Shown: positions 1 to 14,084, counted from the first letter of the stretch. The stretch: DNA of 64,000 bases from Aquila chrysaetos chrysaetos (GCF_900496995.4 NC_044022.1:18986938-19050937); one strand, 5' to 3'. Notes: a model not told the origin generated them from the letters alone. Translations and numbers: made by a program.

Positions 1-3000
1 AAGCAATCCTAAGGTTAATGCAAGCAAGCCCTGCAGCTCTGTAATAGGTCTGATATTGCTTCCAATAAAGTAAAAATTGCTTGCAAGAGGGAACAAGCCG
101 ACGAGAATCAAAGAGGAAATGAGAAGGGGAAAACTGAGAACAGCAAGATGAAAAAAAAAAAACCCCACAGAAAACAAAGTAGTCTGGGCAGAAGAAGGAG
201 AAAAAATAGAGATGGTAGTTTTATAATTTTTAAGGCTCAGATGATGCTGTGACATGTGACTCCAACTACTGGCAGAAAATTACACATAAAAACCCATAAT
301 TTTTGCCTTTGTTTCTAAAAAAGCGAATGCAAAAAAGGCAGAGTTCTAGTTCAGTGTGGGTGGTACATCTGTTTTGTGGTGATTAAGACATATCTGTTGC
401 ACTACAGATAAGTGAGGGTTTGTGGCCTATCTCCCTGCTTTTGACATGGTACCACTTCCACCTGCATGAATTGGCTCACACTTGACATGAATGGGAAAAG
501 AGGCTCAAATTTGGAGCCCTGGAGCCTCCTCTGCTCCATCACTGCCCCCTCCTCCCCTGACTAATTAACACTGTTGATTTTAACAGACAGGCTTTTTGTG
601 CTTGTGTGTTATATTTTGTGTTTATGACAATTTCAGTCAGAGCAAACCACCTTTGCCTCCTATTAGCTATCTCACGCCATACAATGCAGGTGTGCCAATT
701 CAGAGTACCACAAGACAACTCATTCTTGTAATATTGCATTTAAAAGAAGTCAAAGCATCCCTATTCGTGCAGATGATGTCCAAAATCTTGTGTATTTGCG
801 TGCTGATGTTCCAAAGACTGTTGTGGCACAATTTCAGAGCATTGGCATGTTTTAAGGCATCTCAAAATAGGTGTAAATTCCTTTTAAGCATCTTGGACAT
901 AACATTTTTGCTAACAATATTTTAGAAAATTACATCTGAAAATTATGGGAACATTTCCTTTTTTTCTAAGAAAAATGAATGAATATGCACTGAATGGCTT
1001 GCTGCAAGTTTCTCAAATGTATTCATAGCTAAAAGTCTCATGTTTAAAGATGAGGTAGACTCTAGACAACTAACTCAGTGGCTTTATAGATTAAAAACAG
1101 AAGCAACAGCTTCTGACAGTCAATTTATTCTATTAAAGCCAACACTAACTCAGTTAGGTTTTTCTCTGCAGAGAAACTTTGGTCTCTTTAAAGAAAGAAA
1201 ATCATCAGCTATTGAATAACAGAAATTAACAGCCTAGTGTTGTTATTTTCTTAGTTTAGCATCATTCAGAAAATAGGCAATTTCAAACGTAGTGGCATAT
1301 GTTAGTGTGATTCTTTAGGTTCCCACTGTGGCAAACAGTGGGAACAGAAAGAAAGAGACTCCTTCAAAGGGCAATTCAAAACAGGAGTCTAAATTGGGCT
1401 CCTTAAAGTACTCTTAATATGTTTTATATACATGCCTACTTATTCTTGCAGAATTGTAGGACTGGGGATGTGCCTCCAGGTCACTGAGCTCAGTCTGGGC
1501 TGTGGCAAACACGGCACCCTGCAATCCTTCACTCAGCTCCGTCCTAAGGGCACTCCCGGTTTTCCCCACTTCTTTGGGATAACCCAGCTGCTTCCAGGTG
1601 AGGAGCCACCTTCTGATTTCCACACTGAATTTTGACCTGGCCAGTATGTGCCCATCTGCTGCTCTGCCAGCAGCCATTTGGCTTCAGGTTACACACATCC
1701 TCGGCTCTGGTGTCATCTCCCCAGCGCATTAATAGCCAGCAATGGTATGTCCTGCATTTCATAATTGCCTGGATGCAAGGAGTGAATGGGAGAGCTGGTA
1801 ACAAACTCCTTTATCTCCTTTAAATGGAGACAACCAAAGTGGACCTGCAAAACCTGTCATTTGGATTGAAGTCTGATTGCATCTGTGTCTCAAAAGAGCT
1901 GAGGAGCGGCCTCAGATAAAAAGCTTTTTAATTTCATATGGAAAACAAGGTGAAAGAGAAAGAGTCCAAGACAGACTCCATTTTTTTGTGGCCCTGGTGT
2001 CAAAGAAGTAAAAAACAATTAGAGGCTGAAGTTGGTGATAAACAGGAAGGCAATTACAGAAAGTTTTCTGGGAGAAGACATCACATTTTCTTCTTGCCAA
2101 CCTTCAGGTTTGATGGAAAAATGGAACGTTTTGGGTTGGCAGCATTTCAGAAAAAGTGCTACAAACTGACAAGCTCTTGGCACACTTTAAAATGCAGCAG
2201 TTGTACAATCCACAAAGCAGCTTGGAGTAACAAGCAAAAAAATAAAACAAAAAAAAAGAAAAGAAGAAAAGAAAAAGCATCCAGTGTTTGTTTTCAAAAC
2301 TCAGGGTGGAAAAGCAATAATGAATATTTGGCATATGCACGTGGTTCTTTGGTACACACAGAGTTTAACTGGCATTTGGCTTTGAGGTCACACCACACAG
2401 CTGCATATCTGTATTCACCATATGCAGCCTCATTTTAAAGCTAGGCAGGACTTCAGCTGAGTTGTAGGTAGTAATAATAGAAAGGATGTCCACTAAGCAC
2501 TTATAATTGCAAATATCCTTTGGTTTTTCATTCTTTCTCAAACGGGAACATACCTGATACAGTACTGGAAGGTTTTTTGTGGTCTGCAGGCAGCAATACA
2601 CAGCAATAAACAGAGAAGCGTTGGTATTTGAGTGGGAGCTTACCTTGTTCAGTCTCCGTTTAGCAGCTGATAAAGCACAGGAAAGACTTATGGGTGCCTT
2701 CAGTTCACCAGCTCCTACTAGGCAGTAATGGTCTGCGGTGCATTGGAAATACCATTCCACTTGCCAAGTAAATGTGCTCCACAGGCTGTAGCAGCCCTTG
2801 CTGCACTGAACGTGGTTTTGTCACCATTTTCTGAGGGAGCTCACCCAGGCAGGGCAAGCACCAGTAACAGCCTTCTAGATGATTCAAGCTTTCAGAAGTC
2901 ACACGCCTGCACGCACAGAGGACCTGTGTGTTATGAAGGAACTTTGCATCACTGTGATTGAGGCAGCGTTGAACTCCACGGCACAAAACTGATTTGGTTT

Positions 3001-3009
3001 CGCAATGGC
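1..3009. other. Upstream intergenic DNA, no gene seen
   Basis: AT-rich non-coding sequence. Open frames here are short, have no recognisable domain, and the longest (1938-2438, +) runs through a lysine-rich A/G tract. The only structured element I could pick out is the hairpin at 1311-1353, listed separately. In mammals the gene upstream of CTSC is GRM5, but no GRM5-like coding exon is visible here. Confidence 0.6.
1311..1353. other. Strong short hairpin
   Basis: Positions 1319-1329 (GTTCCCACTGT) pair perfectly with 1335-1345 (ACAGTGGGAAC) across a 5-nt loop GGCAA. After a 2x2 mismatch (1317-1318 against 1346-1347) a further 6 bp pair (1311-1316 with 1348-1353). This gives 17 paired bases in a 43-nt hairpin. 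It is shorter than a typical pre-miRNA. Function unknown. Confidence 0.6.
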
Positions 3010-3231
3010 TTAGATAGGATATTAAGAAAAATTTCTTTACTGAAAGGGTTGTCAGGTATTGGAACAGGCTGCCCAGAGAAGCGGTTGAGTCACCATCCCT
3101 GGAGGTATTCAAAAAGTGTGTAGACGAGGCACTTCGGGACATGGTTTAGTGGGCATGGTTGGTGGTTGGACTCCATGATCTTAAAGGTCTTTTCCAACCT
3201 AAATGATTCTATGATTCTCTGATTCTGTGAT
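3010..3231 (+). mobile_element. CR1 LINE 3' fragment
   Basis: 5'-truncated chicken-repeat-1 retrotransposon end on the + strand. It contains the diagnostic stretch around AACAGGCTGCCCAGAGAAG, the GGACTCCATGATCTTAAAGG segment, and the terminal tandem ATTCTATG/ATTCTCTG/ATTCTGTG octamers at about 3205-3231. Only the 3' end of ORF2 and the 3' UTR are represented. It is non-coding and diverged. Confidence 0.9.
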
Positions 3232-6200
3232 AATGGCAGCGGAGCACCCCTCAGGAGCTGAGACATAAACCCCAGCTCAGGACAGCATTGAATGGACGAT
3301 CTTTTTGTCTGGAATGGCAGAACCTTGTACAAAGCAGTGCTTTTAGCAAACTGCTGACTTGCACCTCAAAATAAGAAAATGTGCCAGAAGCCTGGGAGAA
3401 GTGGGTTAGATCATGAATTAATTAGTCCTGTTATGGAGTGCAGTTCAGCACTGCAACAAATCCACTGCTGTGACTGTAGCAAAAGAGATGCTGCCGTTCC
3501 CCTCCTCCAGCTCCTGCCTGCCTCTCTCCTGCCTTCCATCAGACCCAGGGACCATCCAGACACAGGTTCAGCGAGTGGTTCAGCGAGCCGATGCAATGGA
3601 AAACTATTCCTTTTGGGGGAGGGCATGTTCGTTTTTTTTGTCTGATCACCTTGCTCACCTGCGACTGCTCAGTCTCTGGCTTTTATGCCACAAAAGCACC
3701 TGCTGGGGCTGGCGGAAGAGGGAGCAAGGAAGAGGCTGAGCAGGACCGTTCTTTGCATCTGCAGCCTGCAGCTACACCAGCTAAAGCAGAGCATCAAACT
3801 GCAAACACCAGGAAAGGAAAATGAGTTATCAATTTAACTGTTTACCTGTTTGAAAGTCGACTGGAAAGCCTAAATACAATGGATTTTATTGGAGGGGTTT
3901 TATTATTGTTTTATTTCAACATGATACAGCTGTATTGCTGTCAGGATTTCTACTTTTCATGGCCATCCAATGTCCAACCTGACCCACACATTGTAACATC
4001 AACTTGCAGGACACTAGATTAATTTAACTTCTCTGTCTTCCCCCCCCCCCCCAGTTCCTAACAGTGAAAATAATAGTGTTTACCTATGGGGATGTGTAAA
4101 TACTTAATTATTTCAGGTTTGTAAAATCTTTTACCCTTTGAAGGTTAAAATACTCATAGGTACCAAGCACTCAGACAGAAAAGCTGTTCGTATATGAGAT
4201 GTGATGGTTCTGAAAAATGGCATTTCCCTTCAGTGAAGGCAACTCTGAGAAGGTCATTTTAATTTTATGATCTCCTTCACCTTCTTTCATTGAATCACAG
4301 GGCTGGAGGGCTCTACAAGAGGTTACCATTCAGTACCAGCTTATATCTTCAAGTACAGGCTGGATGTGCTCTGGGGAGATGTTTCTGGACTCTCAACAGC
4401 TCAGCCATATCTTTCTGGGAGCAGCTACACCAAACTGGACTCAATCATCCAACAGACACCTCCTTGATGCTGTAATATTCTACAGATTTAAGTACCTGAA
4501 AGAAAGAAGATTTTAAAGTCAAGTTTTCCTATATTAAAACTTACTAAGCTCCTGGCAGTTTTGAAGATAATGGGATTTTCATGTTGCTTTTAATTACAGC
4601 AATATTTCCTGTTATTCTGCCCTAATTGGAACGTTAGCTGGATATTTTAATAGCGTCTTAATCAACATGGAATTAGCATTGTTATTTTAATAGTCATTAT
4701 AATAACCAAAGTAATAGTTTCCAGGAAGCCTCTGCCCAAATTTCCTAACTTTCAAAATAGGAGTGCAAATTCAACACCATTTAAATTAAGACATGTTTTT
4801 CCAGGAACAAGGAATTTATATTTGTACACACACACATATACACAGGCTATGCAGTCAAGTATTCTGTGTATCATCTTTCAGAAAAAGTTGGCAGAAAAAA
4901 TAAGTCATCAGTGGACAAAAGCCAGGCAAACTAACTGAAAGGTGATATTTATATTTGACTTACGAGATCAGATTCCACTATGATTTCCAACCTTGCAGTG
5001 TGCTGTAGGAAAAACCAGCCTCACCGATGTCCTTCTACAATTTGGGTGCTTCAGCAGCAACTGCAGTGAAAAGGGTTTCTTTCAGGCTACCTCCAGCTAT
5101 TCCCAGCCCCGTGCTTCAGCAAGATGGTCTTCCAGGTGGACCAACACAACTGGTTTGGAGATGTGCTAAAGCCCAAGTCGGTGAATTGATCTGAATTGAA
5201 GATATTCTCCCATTCCCCTTTCTTCCCACCCTTTTTTGCAGGTTTTTTATTCAGCTGTATCATTTTCCCAGTGCATCTCACTATGCTGCACCACAGACAG
5301 GTGTGTTAGCGTACCTGGGAGGAATGATGCTCTCAGTTAGAGAACCCACCAGAACATTAAACCACAGGCCCAGATTGTGCTTAAATCCCACCCTAATACT
5401 CTTTATTATTACTATGATTATTATTATTCAGGCTTTGGACAGTGGTGGCACTTTAGAAAGCTATCTTTTTGCTCACTAGACCCAATAAAAAAAATCATAA
5501 CACTGAAAGAATTTGAGGAAACACACTGGCTGTTTCTAAAAAGAATAATTTAAATAGAATTCTTCTGCACTGCTTTTGTTTGTTTTATTATTAATTCCTG
5601 CATTGGAATAAATAATGAATTCCCCCCCCAAAACCAAAACCAACTTTCTGTAAAACAACAGTTCTTTCCCAGACAGCTACAAGCCTCAGTCATTAATTTA
5701 GATCTCCTAGGCAAAGTGCTGTACATCGAGCTGTACATACACACTTGAGAAATGACCCTGCTCGTTCTGTTCACAAAATTAATTCCCATAATTGCTAGCA
5801 ACTCTTTGAGTTGTTCCATATAGCAAATGTCTTCCCTTAAAATACCCCGAGCTTATAGGTGCAACAAATTAATACATATTAGCTAACTCCCTCCTAAAAA
5901 CCTCCAGGAGCCCTTAAGGCTCTGCAGTTTCGCTGCAAAGTAAACTGGATGAGTTCAATCATGCATAAAAGCATATAGTGCCAAGCTGGCTTAAGTACCC
6001 CGCAGTAAAAAAAAATGGTCAAATTTTATAGTGAGATAATGATCATGTATGAATTAATGCTCTGAAAAATAAGTCTTTGAGTACAGCTCTTCACTTTTTA
6101 AAGGCATGTAATTAGGACATTGCTCTTGCAGAGAGCCATCTGCAGAACAGCAACAACTGTCTCAGTAAGGAGTTAATTTCAGAACCTACACAGGACTGTA

Positions 6201-8879
6201 AAAATGCTTGTATCCTTACACCTTTCCAAAACAGGCAAAGGAAAAGACCATCCTCAGTTATGCTTAGGTTCTGTATTTTTTAAAATTAGTTCCATTATAT
6301 TGTGCTAACAGCTTCGTCAGCAGTAGGGGTGATGATACACCGACAAAAGTGCAGCAGGGTTTGTAAGAAGATTTTTTTTTTTTTTATTAGATACATCTGA
6401 AGTAAGTGGATAGCTTTTGTGCACAAGGATTCTTTTTTCAGTTCAGTTTTCCCTAAAATTAGCTTTTTGTGAAGCACTCCAGGCACGTAATCTTTGTGTT
6501 GTCTCTTTTAAAGTTGGCTTATTACCACTAGGGTCATGGTTAGCTCCCAGACTGGGGAACTGACCTGACTGAATAACAACCACCCCTGGGGTTTTTGGTC
6601 CCAAGATTATTTTCAGCCAGATCATTTCCTCACATCACTGCACGAGATGGTCACACACCACTTCTACTTGTAGTAGACAGACTTGCAGTGACAGATCAAA
6701 GTGGCCAGGATTGGGACAGGCTAGAAATAAACGCTTTATTCGGCATTATTTGCCAAAATTCTGATTAGAAGCATTCTACAGCTAATCTTCACATCTGTTG
6801 TCACCGAAGGAACATGTCCCTTTTTCCCCATGCAATTCCTGCTGGCTGTGCCGATCCCTGAGCTAGCTCTGGTGAGCGCTGGATCCTTTGCTGAGCTGAT
6901 TCAACTCACTAACCCAGCAGAAAGCTATTCCCTTTCTGGAGGATTTTGACTGTTTGAGGGGTTTTCCCCCCATGATAGTGACTTCAAATACCTTACAAGA
7001 GACCAGTGCATGCTAAAGCTATCAGGAGGTTACCAGCCCAACCACTCCCCCTGGGGACAATAAACCACCACATTGACTTGGCCCCTCCTTGTGTGACTTT
7101 GTCCTCCCTCTCAGGAGCTTTGTAAAACACTGATAAAACACAGTTTAGGGAGGTCTTATAAGAGGTTTGATAACATTTTGGCTACAAGAGAGCAGGTAAC
7201 AACTTACCTGAGTGTAACGATAAAGGACAAGTCTGTCACCAAACACAGAAGATGTCCCATGTGTCTCACGCGCATAGTGGTACTAATTTAAGGCTGTATT
7301 TCACTGACAAACCAAGGTATTTCAGTGCTTGTGAGCCATGGAGGTTTTTTTTCCATGGAAGTAATTAACTCAGAATTACTACTGGAGACAAGGCACAGGG
7401 AGTTTTTACCTTGCTCGAACAGGTAAAATAAGCTACAGCTGAAAAGCAGGATCGGCGTAAACTCAACAGGCCGGACTGAACTTAAACCACCTCTGCCTGG
7501 TTTCAGCGATGATTTTCCAACCCCATTATGTAAAATACACCTCTATTTGTGATAATCTATTGTGACTCCAAGGCAATTAAAAAGCAACCCATATGCTTTT
7601 GCGCAATGATAGCCCGCAGTAGCTACAAATTGAAACTGAAAATTGAGGTTCAAAGCATAGTAAAATGCAAAGAGACAGGATCACCCAACCAACGTCACGG
7701 GGACGAGATGAAGATACCACAGACCTTTTCTGCTCCCGCATATATAACATGAAGAACTGTAACACAGACTTTTTTCCTAAGGTCACTGGCAATATTTGGG
7801 TTGCTTTCAGAAAGTGTGGAGCCAAAAAAGAAATCTTCTTGGTAAAGAAAGGAGACAGGATGATGCTGTGTAGCCACATCTCATTAGAGAGGCTTGATCA
7901 GGAATGGCAAGGCACATGCACTTGTACAGCAAGTCCAGCAAAATGTAGCTGCCTTTGGAAAAAAAAAACCCTAGAGCTCTTTTTTTTAATGCCCATAACA
8001 ACACTATTGGCCAACACAGTTTTAGTGAACTGAAACAGCATTTATTTTCTTGTCTGTAACATGGAGGAAATTCTGCTTTTCCTACCAAGTCAGTGCTTCA
8101 GGATCCTTAAAAAACTGACCCAAAACAAGTGCAATATGTTTTTATCTCTCTGTCGGCCTGAGTAAGAGCATCTATTAGCTGGATGCTCTAAGAATCAGCA
8201 ACAAAATGTCAAGTTAATCCTTTCCTGAAAGATTGAGAAAATAGCATAAAAGCAAAGTGATGGTGACAAAACAACGTATTACTTAAAACAGTTAAAATTT
8301 ACTGATGTAATTCCTAATCTGATTTAAATCTATACAAAAATAAATTAGGACACTGATAGCTTAAACCTAGTTTAGCTCAGAAGTGAGTTAGTTAAAGCTG
8401 AACCGTTGAAATCAGTAATAAGAGTATCTACATGTAGATTTATACCAGTTTAACAAAATTATTTTAAATTTATATCCATAGTTAAGCTAGTGCATCATTT
8501 TCATAGCCAACATAGTACTATATGCATGTATTGTTCCCCTGAAAGGGGTTATTCTTTATATAACTTCTTTTAAATGAGCGTATATTTACTCATTAGTAAG
8601 TCTTTTAGCCTTCTCGATTGCGCATATAACTTTGGGGATGTGAAAGCATGCGCGGTTTGCGTCTGGAGGGACAGTGGAACAAGCAGCACCTGCCTGCACG
8701 CTCAGCCGTGCACTGGGCTGCCCTCGGAGGCTCACAGTTCGGCGGAGACGTCTCTACCCTTTGACAACACCCGTCCCCTGCAAACAGCCTGGTTGTCGGA
8801 TGTGCAAAATTCTGCGTGTCACTAAATCTTCCACCTTCGGGGGGAAATTTTCTGCGCTTTTTGCTGACTGCTGCTGTGT
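3232..8879. other. Intergenic DNA upstream of CTSC, no gene seen
   Basis: AT-rich sequence with scattered homopolymers: a C run at 4040-4052, a T run near 6371-6384 and a short CA repeat at 4829-4842. A possible old CR1 end lies near 4289 (listed separately). Open frames are below about 125 codons and none resembles a known protein. No splice-flanked conserved exon was recognised. Confidence 0.6.
4289..4345 (-). mobile_element. Possible old CR1 3' end (reverse orientation)
   Basis: The motif AATCACAGGGCTGGAGGGCT followed by CTACAAGAGGTTA resembles the reverse complement of a CR1 3' terminus (AATCACAG...CTGGAAGGGACCT...). It is short and diverged, so the assignment is tentative. Confidence 0.35.
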
Positions 8880-9159
8880 ACGAAGGCTCTGGAAGGGGCG
8901 TAGGTTTTGGGGGTCCACACCCCGTGCAGGACCGGCGCTGCGTGGTTTCCCGGCCGTGACGCGTGGCCGCTGTGGAAACTCTGAGTCACTTTGTGCCGCT
9001 AAACCCGTGGTGGGCAAGCGGCCTCGTCCTCCAGAGCTGCGAGACCCTCGCCCGAAGTAACAGCGGGGACCAGCCCCGCCAGCCTGCCCCTCTCTGCGGG
9101 GGACTTCTCCCAGTGCGGAGGCCTGGGGCTGGGCAGCAGGGCAGGCGGTCTGGGCAGGA

Positions 9160-9810
9160 GGCTGCCCTTTGCGGGGAAGGATGGAGATGGGCTTTGGGGT
9201 AGAGGATGCCCTTTGGGGAGGAGGGCTCCCTTTGGAGCCAAGGGTATTTGTTGGGGTGGGGAGGTGCCTTTCGGCAAGGAGGATGGCCTTTGGGGAGGAG
9301 GGTGCCCTTTGGGGTGGACACTCTTCGGGGACAAGGACGCCTTTTGGGGGAGGATGCCCTTTGGGGAGGAGGACTCCCTTTGGAGCCAAGGGTATTTGCT
9401 GGGGTGGAGGATGCCTTTTGGCGAGGAGGGTGCCCTTTGCGGGAGAGGATGCCCTTTGGGGTGGACACTCTTTGGGGACAAGGACGCCTTTTGGGGGAGG
9501 ATGCCCTTTGAGGACGAGGACTCCCTTTGGAGTCAAGGATATTTGTTGGGGTGGGGGGATGCCTTTCAGCGAGGAGGATGGCCTTTGGGGAGGAGGGTGC
9601 CCTTTGGGGTGGACACTCTTTGGGGAGAAGGATGCCTTTTGGGGGAGGATGCCCTTTGGGGAGGAGGACTCCTTTTGTAGAGAAGGACATCTTTTGGGGC
9701 GAGGAGGATGCCCTTTGTGGCGGAGGATGCCCCGTGGGGAAGCGGGTGCCCCTCGCAGGAGAGGGACGACCTTTGAGAAGGTCACCCTCTGCGGAGGAGG
9801 GAGGACACCC
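9160..9810. repeat. Higher-order minisatellite, 147-148 bp units of eight 17-20 bp monomers
   Basis: Three complete units lie at 9205-9352 (148 bp), 9353-9499 (147 bp) and 9500-9647 (148 bp). A decaying fourth starts at 9648. Each unit begins GATGCCCTTTG and splits into eight related monomers of the type GATGCCCTTTGGGGAGGAG. In order, monomer lengths in unit 1 are 19, 19, 20, 19, 19, 18, 17 and 17. Looser monomers extend the array to about 9160 and 9810. The + strand is G-rich with recurrent GGGG runs. The array ends roughly 285 bp before the CTSC start codon. Unit lengths not divisible by three bring each monomer through different frames. Confidence 0.92.
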
Positions 9811-9959
9811 TCGGGAGCCGGCTGCCGGCCCATCTCCTTGTCACGGCCCTCAGGGCGGACACGGCCTTCCACAGCGGGGAGCGAGCCCCACCTCCGCCGG
9901 AGCAGGGACACACACGGACCGACCCCGGCCTCCCCGCGGCCCCCAGGCCCCGCGGCCCA

Positions 9960-10094
9960 GCGGGGGCAGGCGCGGAGGCCCGGCCCCTCCCGGCTCGGCC
10001 GTCCCGGGGCGGGCCCGGGCCCGGGGGCGGGGAGGCGGCGGCGGGGCGGGGAGGCCGAGGCGCCGGGGCCCATTTCGGCGGCGGGAGCGGCGGT
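9960..10094 (+). promoter_or_regulatory. CTSC: CTSC core promoter / 5' UTR, TATA-less with GC boxes
   Basis: Immediately upstream of the CTSC ATG is a CpG-dense stretch with GC boxes (GGGGGCGGGG at 10023-10032, GGGGCGGGG at 10043-10051). There is no TATA box. This fits a housekeeping-type Sp1-driven promoter. The transcription start is not determinable from sequence. Confidence 0.7.
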
Positions 10095-10260
10095 ATGGCC
10101 GGGCGGGCTCTGTGGGCCGCGGCCCTGGCGCTGCTGGCGGCGCTGCCCGCGGCGGTGCGGGCCGACACGCCGGCCAACTGCTCCTTCGCCGACCTGCTGG
10201 GCGCCTGGGAGCTCCGCGTCTGGCGGAGCGGCGGCCGCCACGGCAACTGCTCGCAGGCGG
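10095..10260 (+). CDS. CTSC: CTSC coding exon 1 (codons 1 to 56, first base)
   Basis: Start ATG at 10095 has purine at -3 and G at +4. The first 23 residues form a classic signal peptide: charged MAGR, a hydrophobic Ala/Leu core, and Val-Arg-Ala before the predicted cleavage. Mature Asp24-Thr-Pro-Ala-Asn-Cys-Ser begins the exclusion domain, which in known cathepsin C structures blocks the distal active-site cleft. Sequons are at Asn28 and Asn51. The exon ends in the first base of Gly56 at donor GTGAGA (10261). Confidence 0.95.
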
Positions 10261-11595
<1,335 letters not shown>

Positions 11596-12435
11596 TAACT
11601 TGTATTCTTGTATTCACTTGCTATTCCCAAGTGAAATAGCAAACAACATTGCTTTTATCTTTTCTTAAAGATGTTCTCAAATGCATGTAAACGTTAGAAA
11701 CGTCATCTGCTGTCCTTGCTGGGTGATTTCTAGGATCTTAACATTTTATTCCAGAATACTACTTTAACATCTAAGGAACCTTCCTGCTGCCTACAAATTG
11801 TTCTTTTGGAGTAATACTGTTATCTCCATTCCCTGTTAATGACTTCAGATCAAGCTGAAAACAGTGCTGGTAGGCAGGGGGTAGACTGGAGAAGACCCAC
11901 TTGCTAAGGAGCGCTCTGCTGCTGTCCTGATGAGTGGCGTTATGAATCTGGAGGGTGGCTTGAACCAATCTCTGCAGGATGACTTTGCTACCCTGCGAGA
12001 CAGATGTTTTGTGCAGCAAGACTGCCCAGATGGTGAGTGCAGCCCTTGGCAGGAGCAGTGAACACGTTTCTTGGTTGTTTCAGAAAGTGTGATCTTGTGT
12101 CTGGCTTTAGGTGAGCCAACAGTAAACACCCAGGCCTTGTCTAAGCATAAAATCTCTGAACTTTGGGTAGTAAGGAGGGCGAAGAAATGGCTTTTGCTTT
12201 AAATAGTCTTTCTAGGAGCTTTCATACTTGGTTTGTTTCACAGCAGCTATTTTCAAGTCAGTATTTTTGGATGTTAACAAAAGTAAGTGATCCACTCTTC
12301 CAGGAGAACTCTGATCCTTACTGAATAGAAGAGATATATGAGGTTCGGATTTAACTGCAGCTTCCTCCATGCTGGTTGGGCTGTGTAGGTTGTTTTACAA
12401 GACTAATGGTGAAGTTGTTTACATGCACTTTGTTT

Positions 12436-13019
12436 TGTTGTGGGTTAACCCCAGTAGGCAGCTAAGCACCACAGAGCTGCTTGCCCATTCCCCCCCTCAC
12501 TGGGGTGGGGGAGGGATTGGAAGGGTAAAAGTACGAAAACTCGTGGGTTGAGATAAAGGTAGTTTAATAGGTAAAGCAAAAGCTGCATACGCAAGCAAAC
12601 CAAAATAAGGAATTCATTCACTACTTCCCATCAGCAGGCAGATGTTCAGTGATTTCTGGGAAAGCAGGTCTTTATCATGCATAACTGTTACTTAGGAAGG
12701 CAGACACTGTAACTCTGAATGTCCCCCTTTTCTCCTTCTTTCCCCAGCTTTTACTGCTGGGCATGATGTTGTATGGTATGGAATATCCCTTTGTTCAGTT
12801 GGGATCAGCTGTCTCCCCTCCCCAACTATTTGCGCACCCCCAGCCTATCCACTGGTGGGGCGGTGCAAGAAGCAGATGAGGCCTTGATGCTGTGTAAGCA
12901 CTCCTCAGCAATAAATAAAACATCCCTGTGTTACCAACACTGTTTTCATCTACAAGTCCAAAACATAGCACTATGTGAGCTACTATAAATAAAATTAACT
13001 ATCTGCTAAAACTAGTGCA
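12436..13019. mobile_element. Solo LTR of an avian endogenous retrovirus (copy 1)
   Basis: About 584 bp bounded by TG...CA, beginning TGTTGTGGGTTAACCCC. It shares several ordered blocks with the LTRs at 20816-21414 (same orientation) and 39556-40145 (inverted): AAACTCGTGGGTTGAGATAA, GTATGGAATATCCCTTTG, and AAACATAGCACTATG near the end. No internal retroviral genes flank it, so it is a solo LTR. It looks ERVL-like but the subfamily is not assigned. The LTR sense strand was not determined. Confidence 0.8.
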
Positions 13020-13810
13020 GTCTTACAACTGTAAACTTTTAAAATAAGAATGCTTCTGCTTAAGACAGGGTCTTATACTTGAGCAAAAGCAAAGAGTGAC
13101 AGAGAAATACCTGACTGACATTCTCTCACCTGTATAAAGTAGTGACACTCCTCATAGGTTTGGTAGGTCATACAGCAACAACTGCAGACACTGAAGGGTA
13201 CTCTAACTGGGCAGAATTACTCTGAAACTTTTCAGGCAGGGATGCCTCTGTGAGCTTCCCTGCAGTGGGAAGGCCTGCCTCAAAAGTGGCAGGAGTTGCT
13301 GCCTCCCTGAGGACAGTGGAGCACTGAATGTTTTAGTATTGTCTGTGAACTCCGGCTTGAGGTGTCATCTCTGACAGGTGGAATTCAGCAGTCGTTACTG
13401 GCCTTGGTGAACTCATCTGAGGAGAAATATAGTTGAACTAGTGGACTGGGAGTCCTTAGGCTGATATCTTACACTGAAATGCAGAGCTACTTCACAAGCT
13501 GGTATGGTGAGCAGTTGAAACAAGTGTTGATTATCAAACTAATTCTTGAATGTGAGGAATTTAATCATAGAAACAGTGAGTGGCCTGCTCTGGAATGTAA
13601 ATGGAGCTGTTAGGCACCAACTTGAAGAGAGTTGAGAGTCACTGAAGGCTCTACTGCTGCTATCTATACCTTGTGAAATACATCCCTGGAAGATGAGCAC
13701 TAAGTCAAGTGTCTGATAACCACTGATTTCCTGTATTCCTTTGTGGTTATGAAAACGTAAATGCATTGATTTGCAAGAATACTCTTAAACAATATACCAA
13801 AACTGTGTTA

Positions 13811-13880
13811 TAGAATAATTCAGGCTGGAAGGAACTTCTGGAGGTCATCTGGTCCAACTTGCTGCTCAAAACAAAGTTAG
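13811..13880 (-). mobile_element. CR1 LINE 3' end (reverse orientation)
   Basis: The sequence starting ATAGAATAATTCAGGCTGGA and containing GGTCATCTGGTCCAACTTGC is the reverse complement of a CR1 3' terminus. Only about 70 bp are recognisable. It lies in CTSC intron 2. Confidence 0.8.
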
Positions 13881-14084
13881 ATACACACCTGAGCAGTAGC
13901 AATGTACAATAGCTTGCATTTCATGGTCATGAATGTGTCTTAGCCCTTTGTAGGCAAATGGGTTAATTGTTAGTTTTGCAGTTGCTTTTGGTGTTGAGAA
14001 ATGGCAAGCTTGTCCTGCTCATTGTTCGGTAGTAGGGATTCCGTGAGCAAGACATGCTTAAATTAAAGGCTTCTTTCCTTAAAT

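Noticed and set aside
1938-2438. 166-codon + strand open frame
   Set aside because: Runs through an A/G-rich lysine tract, has no recognisable domain, no CpG promoter and no clear exon structure.
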